DNA from: Arachis hypogaea
Lineage: Eukaryota; Streptophyta; Magnoliopsida; Fabales; Fabaceae
Assembly (NCBI RefSeq): GCF_003086295.3
Contig: NC_092051.1
Coordinates: 11,710,810-11,774,809, forward strand
Direction: 5' to 3'
DNA length: 64,000 nucleotides
The notes under the pieces were generated by a model. The model saw nothing but the letters and a program-made list of their open reading frames with translations. It had not been told where the DNA came from and did no database searches. The translations under genes and the position numbers were made by a program. Each line of letters starts with the position of its first letter. Position 1 is the stretch's first letter. Below are positions 35,020-44,530 of this stretch, one piece after another.

Positions 35020-37635
35020 ATGAGTGACTGCAGGCGAAAGAGAGTAGGGTGGGGAAACACCGAGCAGGGTAGGTTTAGACTTTCTTCCAGATTAGAGAAG
35101 GACCCAAGAGTTTGGAATCGAGAGGAGTACGTTCGTCTAGAACGGGATTCATTCAGCATCTTTGTGGACAAATTATCGTGTGACATTTCTAAACGGGAGT
35201 TATTTGACCTGTTTTTTTGGACGGGGAGGATTAACGATATCTATCTTTCAAGGAAGATGAGGAATGAGATGGTTTACCTCTTCACGTTCATACGGTATAC
35301 TACGAAAGGAGGAACTCTGAAAGTAATCGCAGAAATGAATCACATGCGACTAAGGGGGTCGGAGATCTTTGTAGGAGAGGCCAAATATAGGAGAGACGAT
35401 TCTAAGGGACGGAGAGCTATAGCTGCGGTGGTGGCTGGGAGAAGGATCCAGCATCAGCAGCTGGGGGTCAATGCTGACGTAAGGGAGCGCGCAGGTGAAA
35501 TTACGCCACCTGAGACCAGAGACCATGGGAAAGGACTGACATCTTTGGACACTTCAACACATACGCTCGAGGAGGGTCCGAGGTTGGTGGAGACGAAGGG
35601 GCTGGAGGTATCTGTAGCAAAGGATAATTTGGTCTGGCTGAATAGGAGTGTTGTTGGGAGCGCCATGAGAGCAATTGACTTTCGATCTTTGAACAACTTC
35701 ATCCGGAAGGTATGGCCGCACGTTGTTCAAATCTGTGACTTGGGGAGGTACAAAGCCTTGTTGATTTTTGATAATGCCGGGAGCGTGGAGGAGGTGCTGG
35801 AAAGCTATGAGGACGGACTCCGACAGTCTTTTCATCGTGTGTGCCGCTGTCATGAACAGGAATGGTGTGACAGGAGAAGAGTGTGGATTGCGTGTTATGG
35901 TGTCCCGCTGCATGCTTGGACTGCAGATACGTTCCGTGCAATTGGTGCCCAGTGGGGTGAAGTGGTGGATTGTGATGATGGAAGACACTCAGCCACGTCA
36001 TTCCGGGCTGGACACGTGTTGATCGATACATGGAGATTTGATTCTATTTCTGCAAGGCTTCGACTAACTATAGGGTCATCTGGCTTCGACGTGTTTGTTA
36101 CGGAGGTGGAGGTGGGCAAGGATGCGTATGGCTCCTCGGGGGGCATGACTCATGATGCTGTGGAATGGCAGGATGAGAACTTTGCCAGTAAGGCTGGCCG
36201 TCATCGAACTCCTATGAAGTTGGGGGGTTGGGACACGACGGCCGAGATGGTGGCCCTGCCGAATAGGGTGGAAGAGATACAAGAGGGTAGAGCTGTAATT
36301 CAGTCCGAGATTTTGAACGAATGGAGCAACGGTTTCTTGAATTTGAAAATTGCAACGGCAAGGAGTGCGGATTTTTCTCCTAGAAAGGAAATGGCTGATC
36401 TTGCCGTAGATACGTCAGAAAGGACTCAGTCCTGGGATTATGATAAGGATAGGGTGCTGGCTGTGGGTGAGGTCACAAGCAAGGTTCAGGTGGGGTTGAG
36501 TGCTAATGGGGCTGGTGACAAGTGTAATAGGCCCAGGGCCCAAATGGGGTTACCTAAGGAAATTGAAGACGGCTTGGACCCAAACACCCAAGGCCCATAC
36601 GCTGAGACTAATGCTGGGTTGGGGTTGTGTCTCACTAATGGATCTGAAATGGAGCAGAATGGAGGCAATGAGAAGGGGAGATCTCGATCAGGTCGGGTTG
36701 GGGAAAGTGACGCCCAGGAGATGTGTTGTGTTGATAGCGTGAGAGACCTTGGCAGCGCCGGCGTGCTCATCGTGGGAAGAAGAAGGGAGGCCTGCATAAC
36801 CCTCGGGTCGGAGAATGCGGCGCACCCATATGGTACAGGTGGCTGGCCCTTAATGTTGGAGGGTGTTGGCGCGATGGCGGCTCCTGCAGTAGGAGGCCAA
36901 GCTCCATCAGTGTCTCGTCCTGGAGGCGGTGGGGTCAGGATGGGGTCGTTAGGACTGTTAACTTGTACCTCGGGCAGGAAGTCTCGAAGGGTTGGGATGG
37001 GGATCGATCGAACTAGAACAGGGGAACAGGAGCAGGGGAACGGATCTGGTGGGGTTGATGCGAGGGGAACATTGGAGATGGATGGTGGGTTGGTGGCGAT
37101 CCTCTCTGGTGGGAAAACGGAATCGGCGGTGGCTTGTGCTGGAACCAGTGCTGGCTGCCATACGGCTATGACGTGCAGTCAGATGGAAGGGGATGGAATA
37201 AGTCTGGGAGACCCACGTGTGGAACTAACGTTGAATCGGGGTAGGTTAGGAGAGCGGTGAAATGGTCCGGAAGAAGAGAGTTTTGCGGAGGATAATGGCG
37301 CACGGGGCTCTGGGGGAATTGTAGATCCTGCATCGGGGGATACGGGGGAAGCTTCAGCGGATTTGTGGAATGACCCCTGTGATGTAGGGAGCGAAGCCGA
37401 GCCGGAAACGTCCAATAACAGAAGGGCTGCTGAAATGCAAGAAAACCGGGAAGCATGGAAGCTTGCCGTGGAATCTGGAGCTGTGCAGTATGATGAGGAA
37501 GACAACATAATGGCAATACTGCAGGCACAGAATGAGGCACTTGCGCAGAAGAAAAAACAGGCTAAGAAGAAGGAGAAAGCACGATGGAGTAGACCGAAAA
37601 ATCAGAAAAATGTGTGTATAAGTGCTTTAAAATGA
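35020..37635 (+). pseudogene. LINE-B ORF1 (RRM and DUF4283-like protein) with one in-frame stop
   Basis: The frame is open for 746 codons to a TGA at 37258-37260 and then continues in the same frame for another 124 residues to 37635. The intact product would be about 870 residues. An RRM-like RNA-binding domain starts near residue 46 (DSFSIFVDKLSCDISKRELF) and runs through IYLSRKM and YTTKGG. A conserved middle region follows with VWIACYGVPLHAWT and GEVVDCD, as in plant DUF4283 ORF1 proteins. A long low-complexity tail ends in a basic coiled stretch (AQKKKQAKKKEKARW). The stop lies where CGA could have become TGA, the change expected from methyl-cytosine deamination. ORF1 proteins bind element RNA. 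The many reverse-strand frames over this GC-richer region are shadows. Confidence 0.85.
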
Positions 37636-38276
37636 ATTTTAGTTCCTGGAATATTAGGGGGTTGGCGGGAGTTGGTAAACTGAGCATGCTAAAGAACTTT
37701 CGGAGAAAATTTAAATTACATATGCTAGGCTTGATAGAGACAAAGAAAGAGGTTGTGACAAACTTTGATATAGTGCAACTGTGGGGTAATGGTGCTGTTA
37801 AATGGGAGTCTGTTGGGTCAGTTGGTGCTTCAGGAGGCCTGTTATTGATGTGGGATGAAACGGTATTTAAGATGAATAATTGCTATAAAGGAGGTCGTTG
37901 GTTGTGTGTGGAGGGTGTGTTACTTAAAAATAATTTTTCATGTGCTTTTTGCCTAGTTTATGGTCCGCATGATAGGGCGAAAAAGCTTGTTATGTGGGAA
38001 GAGTTGAGCTTCCTATCTGGGTTATGTCAAGTCCCGTTTTGCTACCTGGGGGATTTCAATGAGATAACTCATATGGAGGAGAGGAAGGGAGCTAATTCTT
38101 TGACGGTGCCTGCAGCAGAGTTTAAATCATGGATCCAGGATATGGAGCTAGTGGACTTAGCAATCACTGATCGTTTGTTCACCTGGTTCAGAGGGCAATC
38201 ATGCAGTCGAATTGATAGGGTTTTGGTTAGTTTGGAGTGGTTAGAAGTGTTTCCTGGAACCAGGCTGCGAGGTGGC
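37632..38276 (+). pseudogene. LINE-B ORF2, 5' part: apurinic-type endonuclease domain
   Basis: The ATG at 37632 overlaps the ORF1 stop as ATGA. The endonuclease signature residues are visible: N7 (SWNIRG), E36 (GLIETK), YGP near 110, D141 and N143 (LGDFNEI), and D195 (SRIDR). The reading frame is intact up to 38276, where the LTR element inserts. It resumes at 48218 with the endonuclease end SDHCPL. In life this domain nicks target DNA for target-primed reverse transcription. Confidence 0.9.
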
Positions 38277-40036
38277 TGGTGCACGAAATTGTGATGTCCA
38301 GGCTCGAACAATCCCTGGTAATGGCTCCAAAGCTTGGTGCTTTGATCTTAATTCATAATTGTCACAACTTCGATACAACTAACCAGCAAGTGCACTGGGT
38401 CGTCCAAGTAATACCTTACGTGAGTAAGGGTCGAATCCCACGGAGATTGTTGGTATGAAGCAAGCTATGGTCACCTTGTAAATCTCAGTCAGGCAGATAT
38501 AAAGTGATAATGGTGTTTTCGAATATTAAATAATAGAATAGGGATAGAGGTACTTATGTAAATCATAGGTAGGAATTTCAGATAAGCGAATGGAGATGCT
38601 TTTCGTTCCTCTGAACCTCTGCTTTCCTGCTATCTTCATCCAATCAATCTTACTCCTTTCCATGGCTGGCTTTATGTGATACATCACCACTGTCAATGGC
38701 TACTTTCGGTCATCTCACGGGAAAATGATCCAATGCCCTGTCACGACACGGCTAATCGTCTGGAGGCATCACCCTTGTCAATGGCTTCATCTTATCCTCT
38801 CAGTGAATAATATGCTCACGCACCCTGTCACGGCACGGCTATTCATCTGTCGGTTCTCGATCATGCCGGAATAGGATTTACTATCCTTTTGCGTCTGTCA
38901 CTAACGCCCTGCAATCGCGAGTTAGGAGCTCGTCACAGTCATTCAATCATTGAATCCTACTCGGAATACCACAGACAAGGTTTAGACCTTCCGGATTCTC
39001 TTGAATGCCGCCATCATTCTAGCTTACGCCACGAAGATTCCGGTTAGGAGATCTAAGAGATATTCATTCTAGCTTATTTCATGTAGAACAGAAGTGTTTG
39101 TCAGGCACGCGTTCATAAGGGAGAAGGATGATGAGCGTCACACATAATCATCACCTTCATCACGTTCTTGGGTGTGAATGGATATCTTAGAAGCGAAATA
39201 AGAAAAATTGAATAGAAAACAGTAGTACTTTGCATTAATCTTTGAGGAACAGCAGAGCTCCACACCTTAATCTATGGAGTGTAGAAACTCTACCGTATGA
39301 AAATACATAAGTGAAAGGTCCAGGCATGGCCGTGTGGCCAGCCCCCATGGTCTAAGAACAATGCGTTCAAAGATGAACAATGGATTACAACTGAGACCAA
39401 AGATGCCTAATACAATAGTAAAAGGTCCTATTTATAATAAACTAGTCACTAGGGTTTACATGAGTAAGTAATTGATGCATAAATCCACTTCCGGGGCCCA
39501 CTTGGTGTGTGTTTGGGCTGAGCTTAAGTGTAGCACGTGCAGAGGCCATTTGTGGAGTTGAACGCCAGTTTCTGTGCCAGTTTGGGCGTTCAACTCTGGT
39601 TTTGGATCCTTTTCTGGCGCTGGACGCCAGATTTGGGCAGAAGGCTGGCGTTGAACGCCAGTTTACGTCGTCTATTCTTGGCCAAAGTATGGACTATTAT
39701 ATATTGCTGGAAAGCCCTGGATGTCTACTTTCCAACGCAATTGGAAGCGCGCCATTTCGAGTTCTGTAGCTCCAGAAAATCCACTTTAAGTGCAGGGAGG
39801 TCAGAATCCAACAGCATCAGTAGTCCTTTTTCAACCTCTGAATCTGATTTCTGCTCAAGTCCCTCAATTTCAGCCAGAAAATACCTGAAATCACAGAAAA
39901 ACACACAGACTCATAGTAAAGTCCAGAAATGTGAATTTAACATAAAAACTAATGAAAACATCCCTAAAAGTAACTAGATCCTACTAAAAACATACTAAAA
40001 ACAATGTCAAAAAGCGTATAAATTATCCGCTCATCA
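38277..40036 (-). repeat. 3' LTR (left copy) of the gag-protease element
   Basis: On the plus strand the LTR runs from TGGTGCACG to GCTCATCA, giving TG...CA ends on both strands. It holds four GGCGTT/AACGCC-type palindromes or half-palindromes between 39554 and 39661. Frames inside it (39509-39769 and 39537-39977 +) recur in the other LTR simply because the LTRs are identical. They are not genes. Confidence 0.95.
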
Positions 40037-41310
40037 CAACACCAAACTTAAATTGTTGCTTGTCCCCAAGCAACTGAAAATCAAAATAGGATAAAAAGAA
40101 GAGAATATACTATAAATTCCAAACTATCAATGAAACAGAGCTTCAATCATATGAGCGGGACTTATAGCTTTTTGCCTCTTGAATAGTTTTGGCATCTCAC
40201 TTTATCCATTGAGGTTCAGAATTATTGGCATCTATTGGAACTTCAGATTTCGAATAGTGTTATTGACTCTCCTAGTTCAGTATGATGATTCTTGAACACA
40301 GCTTCTTTATGAGTCTTGGCCGTGGCCCTAAGCACTTTGTTTTCCAGTATTACCACCGGATACATAAATGCCACAGACACATAATTGGGTGAACCTTTTC
40401 AGATTGTGACTCAACTTTGCTAAAGTCCCCAATTAGAGGTGTCCAGGGTTCTTAAGCACACTCTTTTTTTTTTTTTTTTGCTTTGGACCTTGACTTTAAC
40501 CGCTCAGTCTCAAGTTTTCACTTAACACTTACACGCCACAAGCACATGGTTAGGGACAGCTTGGTTTAGCCGCTTAGACCAGGATTTTATTCCTTTAGGC
40601 CTTCCTATCCACTGATGCTCAAAGCCTTGGGATCCTTTTTATTTGCCCTTGCCTTTTGGTTTTAAGGGTTATTGGCTTTTTCTGCTTGCTTTTTCTTTTT
40701 CTTTCTATTTTTTTTCGCCTATTTTTTTCTTCTTTTTTTTTTCTGCAAGCTTTGTTCTTTGCTGCTTTTTCTTGCTTCAAGAATCATTTTATGATTTTTC
40801 AGATTATCAAATAACATGTCTCCTAGTCATCATTCTTTCAAGAGCCAACATATTTAACATTCTTAAACAACAACTTCAAAAGACATATGCACTGTTCACG
40901 CATACATTCAGAAAACAAGAAGCATTGTCACCACATCAATATAATTAAACTAAGTTCAAGGATAAATTCGAAACTCATGTACTTCTTGTTCTTTTGAATT
41001 AAAACATTTTTCATTTAAGAGAGGTGATGGATTCATAGGACATTCATAACTTTAAGACAAAGTTACTAACTACTAATGATCATGTAATGAAGACACAAAC
41101 ACAGATAAGTACATAACATAGAAAACGAAAAACAGAGAAAGTAAGAACAAGGAATGAGTCCACCTTAGTGATGTCCTTGAGCTCTTCTATGTCTCTTCCT
41201 TGTCTTTGCTGCTCCTCCTTCATTGCTTTTAGATCTTCTCTGATTTCATGAAGGATGATGGAGTGCTCTTGATGTTCCACCCTTAGTTGCTTCCAATAAT
41301 TGTGTGGAAG
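40037..41310 (-). other. Non-coding 3' region of the gag-protease element
   Basis: The region next to the 3' LTR contains a T-rich tract (40465-40480). On the minus strand there is a short frame (41080-41370) whose end, EHQEHSIILHEIREDLKAMKEEQQRQGRDIEELKD, is strongly charged and probably a coiled coil. It may be the tail of an extra Athila-type reading frame whose body has been lost. No PPT could be defined beyond the ttaagtttggtgttg stretch at 40037-40056 (inverted). Confidence 0.5.
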
Positions 41311-41312
41311 AA

Positions 41313-41384
41313 AATGTATCCCCTGAGGTGTCTCAGGGATCTCTTGATTTGCAGTCAAATGTTCTACCACTGAGCTATAGACCC
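41313..41384 (-). ncRNA. tRNA-Cys(GCA)-like fragment inside the LTR element
   Basis: Read on the minus strand from 41384: GGGTCTA acceptor strand, D-arm TAGCTCAGTGGTAGAA (a good A box), and an anticodon arm with stem TTTGA/TCAAG and loop CTGCAAA, anticodon GCA. This is the plant cysteine tRNA pattern. The T-arm is replaced by the hairpin CCCTGAG-ACAC-CTCAGGG, which lacks the GGTTCAAATCC B box, and the 3' acceptor strand does not pair. It is therefore a tRNA-derived module, not a functional tRNA gene. Confidence 0.75.
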
Positions 41385-41827
41385 TTGATGGAAGCTTTTG
41401 TCTTCCCTTTCCTCTTTCTAGAGGCCTCTCTGGCCTTAGGTGCCATCAATGGTTATGGAGAAAAACAAAAAAGCTATGCTTTTTACCACACCAAACTTAG
41501 AATGTTGCTCGCCCTCGAGCAAAAGAAGAAAGAATAGAAGAAGAAGAAGATATGGAGGAGATGGATGGATGTGTGTATTCGGCCATATGGGTGGGATTGG
41601 GTGGGAGAGAGATGTTGAATTTTGAAGGTAGTGGTTGTATGGATGTGAGTGGTAAATGGAAAACAGAAGGGATGATCATGAATGGGAAGAGAGATGATGA
41701 GGTAGGTGGGGATCCTATGGGGTCCACAGATCCTGAGGTGATCCTGTGAGGTCCACAGATCTTGAGGTGTCAAGGCATTTACATCCCTGCACCAATTTAG
41801 GCATGCAAAATGCCCTTGCACACAACT

Positions 41828-41999
41828 CTGGGCGTTCAGCGCCAGGTTGGTGCCCATTTTGGGCGTTCAACGCCCATTTGCTGCCATTTCTGGCATTGAA
41901 CGCCAGAACCATGCTTGTTCTGGGCGTTCAGCGCCAGGATGCTCCCATTCTGGGCGTTCAGCGCCAGAACTATGCTCTGTTCTGGCGTTTGAACGCCAG
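41828..41999. repeat. Array of six GGCGTT-AACGCC hairpins at about 30-bp spacing
   Basis: Near-perfect palindromes of 17-18 bp start at 41828, 41860, 41890, 41920, 41950 and 41982. Examples are ctgggcgttcagcgccag (three times), tgggcgttcaacgccca, ctggcattgaacgccag and ctggcgtttgaacgccag. The spacers are short and rich in tgctccca/accatgcttgtt. Four related sites lie in each LTR. The array is in the 3' non-coding part of the element. Confidence 0.9.
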
Positions 42000-42202
42000 G
42001 CAGATGCTCCTCCAGGGTGTGATTTTTCTTCTGCTGTTTTTGATTCCATTTTCAATTTTTATATTTATTTTGTGACTCCACATGATCATAAACCTAAGAA
42101 AACATGAAAAACAATAAAAATAAGAATTAGATAAACATTGGGTTGCCTCCCAACAAGCGCTTCTTTAATGTCAATAGCTTGACAGTGGGCTCTCATGGAG
42201 CC

Positions 42203-43234
42203 TCACAGATGTGCAGAGCTTTGTTGAAACTCTCCAACACCAAACTTAGAGTTTGGATATGGGAGTTCAACACTAAACTTAGAGTTTGGTTGTGGCCTCC
42301 CAACACCAAATTTAGAGTTTGACTGTGGGGGCTTGGGTTGACTCTGCTTGGAGAGAAGCTTTTTCTGCTTCCTCTCCATGGTTGCAGAGGGAGATCCTTG
42401 AGTTGTAAACACAAGGGAGTCCTCATTCCATTGAAGGACTAGTTCACCTCTGTCAACATCAATCACAGCTCTTGCTGTGGCCAGGAAAGGTCTTCCTAGG
42501 ATGATGGATTCATCCTCTTCCTTTCCAGTATCCAGGACTATGAAATCAGCAGGTATGTAAAGGCCCTCAACCTTTACTAATACATCTTCTACTTGTCCAT
42601 AAGCCTGTTTTCTTGAGCTGTCTGCCATCTCTAGTGAGATTTTAGCAGCTTGCACCCCATAGATTCCCAGTTTCTCTATTACAGAGAGGGGCATGAGGTT
42701 TATTCCTGAACCAAGGTCACACAGAGCCTTAAAGATCATGGTGCCTATGGTACAAGGTATTATGAACTTTCCAGGATCCTGTCTCTTCTGAGGCAATGTC
42801 AGTTGATCCAGATCACTTAGTTCATTGATGAACAAGGGAGGTTCAACTTCCCAAGCATCAATGCCAAATAATTTGGCATTCAGCTTCATGATTGCACCAA
42901 GAAACTTGGCAGTTTGCTCTTCAGTAACATCCTCATTCTCTTCAGAAGAGGAATACTCATCAGAGCTCATGAAGGGCATAAGGAGGTTCAATGGAATCTC
43001 TATGGTCTCTAGATGAGCCTCAGAGTCCTTTGGTTCCTCAGAGGGAAGCTCCTTATTGACCACTGGACGTCCCAGGAGGTCTTCCTCCTTGGGATTCACG
43101 TCCTCTCCTCTCCTCACAGGTTCGGCCATGGCGCTTATATCAATGGCCTTGCACTCTCCTTTTGGGTTCTCTTCTGTATTGCTTGGGAGAGTACTAGGAG
43201 GGATTTCAGTGATCTTTTTACTCAGCTGGCCCAC
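42203..43234 (-). pseudogene. Protease segment of the gag-protease element
   Basis: This 343-codon frame directly continues the gag frame after one in-frame stop at 43237-43235. It contains the retropepsin-like core: IPCTIGTMIFKALCDLGSGINLMPLS, where the usual D-S/T-G appears as DLGSG, then YGQVEDVLVKVEGLYIPADFIVLD and ESIILGRPFLATARAVIDVDRGEL. This is the aspartic-protease pattern of Athila/Tat-type elements. The C-terminus has three repeats around NSKFGVG/NSKFSVE, encoded by a roughly 33-bp tandem DNA repeat (42236-42330). The frame ends before any reverse transcriptase. With the upstream stop it is not expressed as part of the Gag polyprotein. Confidence 0.85.
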
Positions 43235-44530
43235 TTATGCTTCCAGATTTCTAATGGAAGACCTTGTTTCATTCATGAAACTTACAGTGGCCTTAGATAG
43301 ATCAGAGACTAGATTTGCTAAATTAGAAGCATTTTGTTCAGAGTTCTCTGTCTGTTGCTGAGTTGATGATGGAAAAGGCTTGCTATTGCTAAACCTGTTT
43401 CTTCCACCATTATTAAAGCCTTGTTGGGGCTTTTGATCCTTCCATGAGAAATTTGGATGATTTCTCCATGATGAGTTATAGGTGTTTCCATAAGGTTCAC
43501 CTAAGTAATTTACCTCTGCTATTGCAGGGTTCTCAGGATCATAAGCTTCTTCTTCATAAGAAGCCTCTTGAGTACTGTTGGATGCAGCTTGCATTCCATT
43601 CAGACTCTGAGAAATCATATTGACTTGCTGAGTCAATATTTTATTCTGAGCCAATATGGCATTCAGAGTATCAACTTCAAGAACTCCCTTCTTCATAGGC
43701 GTCCCATTATTCACAGGATTCCTTTCAGAAGTGTACATGAACTGGTTATTAGCAACCATGTCAATGAGTTCTTGAGCTTCTGCAGGCGTTTTCTTTAGGT
43801 GAATGGATCCACCTGCAGAGGTATCCAATGACATCTTTGATAGCTCAGATAAACCATCATAGAATATATCCAGGATGGTCCATTCTGAAAGCATGTCAGA
43901 AGGACACTTTTTGGTCAACTGTTTGTATCTTTCCCAAGCTTCATAGAGGGATTCACCTTCTTTCTGTCTGAAGGTTTGAACATCAGCTCTAAGCTTGCTT
44001 AGCTTTTGAGGAGGAAAGTACTTGGCTAAGAAAGCCGTGACCAGCTTATCCCAAGAGTTCAGGCTGTCTTTAGGTTGAGAATCCAACCATAATCTAGCTC
44101 TGTCTCTTACAGCAAAAGGAAAAAGTATGAGCCTGTAGACTTCAGGATCTACTCCATTAGTCTTAACAGTATCACATATCTGCAAGAATTCAGTTAAGAA
44201 CTGAAAAGGATCTTCAGATGGAAGTCCATGAAACTTGCAGTTCTGCTGCATCAGAGAAACTAATTGAGGTTTCCGCTCAAAATTATTTGCTCCAATGGCA
44301 GGAATGGAGATGCTTCTTCCATGTAAATTGGAATTAGGTGTAGTAAAGTCACCAAGCATTCTCCTTGCATTGTTGTTGGGTTCGGCTGCCATCTCCTTTA
44401 CTTGTTCGAAATTTTCAATCAAGTTGTCTCTGGATTGTTGTAATTTAGCTTCTCTTAATTTTCTCTTCAGAGTCCTTTCAGGTTCTGGATCAGCTTCAAC
44501 AAGAATGCCTTTTTCTCTGTCCCTGCTCAT
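43235..44530 (-). CDS. Gag of the LTR element (retrotrans_gag domain)
   Basis: 431 codons from ATG at 44530 to TAA at 43237-43235. After a basic N-terminus (MSRDREKG, TLKRKLREAKL), the capsid-like retrotrans_gag domain spans roughly residues 100-240. It has FQFLTEFLQICDTVK, ARLWLDSQP, WDKLVTAFLAKYFPP and FRQKEGESLYEAWERYKQLTKKCP, the Athila/Tat form. A Gln/Asn/Ser-rich C-terminal region follows and no CCHC zinc knuckle is visible. The terminal TAA sits where related elements continue with glutamine (RNLEAQVGQLSKK), so it is probably a C-to-T nonsense change. Before that change gag and protease formed one 775-codon frame. Gag would package element RNA into particles. Confidence 0.9.
   Translation of the reverse strand: MSRDREKGILVEADPEPERTLKRKLREAKLQQSRDNLIENFEQVKEMAAEPNNNARRMLGDFTTPNSNLHGRSISIPAIGANNFERKPQLVSLMQQNCKFHGLPSEDPFQFLTEFLQICDTVKTNGVDPEVYRLILFPFAVRDRARLWLDSQPKDSLNSWDKLVTAFLAKYFPPQKLSKLRADVQTFRQKEGESLYEAWERYKQLTKKCPSDMLSEWTILDIFYDGLSELSKMSLDTSAGGSIHLKKTPAEAQELIDMVANNQFMYTSERNPVNNGTPMKKGVLEVDTLNAILAQNKILTQQVNMISQSLNGMQAASNSTQEASYEEEAYDPENPAIAEVNYLGEPYGNTYNSSWRNHPNFSWKDQKPQQGFNNGGRNRFSNSKPFPSSTQQQTENSEQNASNLANLVSDLSKATVSFMNETRSSIRNLEA

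Noticed and set aside
35454..37540. Many minus-strand frames opposite LINE-B ORF1
   Set aside because: Shadows of the GC-richer ORF1 coding strand; no independent motifs.
39509..39977. Frames of 86 and 146 residues repeated at 47685-48153
   Set aside because: Conserved only because they lie in the two nearly identical LTRs; their translation follows the palindromic repeats and has no domain.
41313..41384. Functional nuclear tRNA-Cys gene
   Set aside because: The D- and anticodon arms fit, but the B box and the 3' acceptor strand are missing, so it is called a tRNA-like fragment.
41828..41999. CRISPR array
   Set aside because: Regular spacing of palindromes, but the organism is a plant, the 'spacers' are themselves similar and about 12 bp long, and the array is inside a retrotransposon.
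42825..43361. Plus-strand frames in the gag-protease region
   Set aside because: Antisense to the recognised Gag and protease frame.
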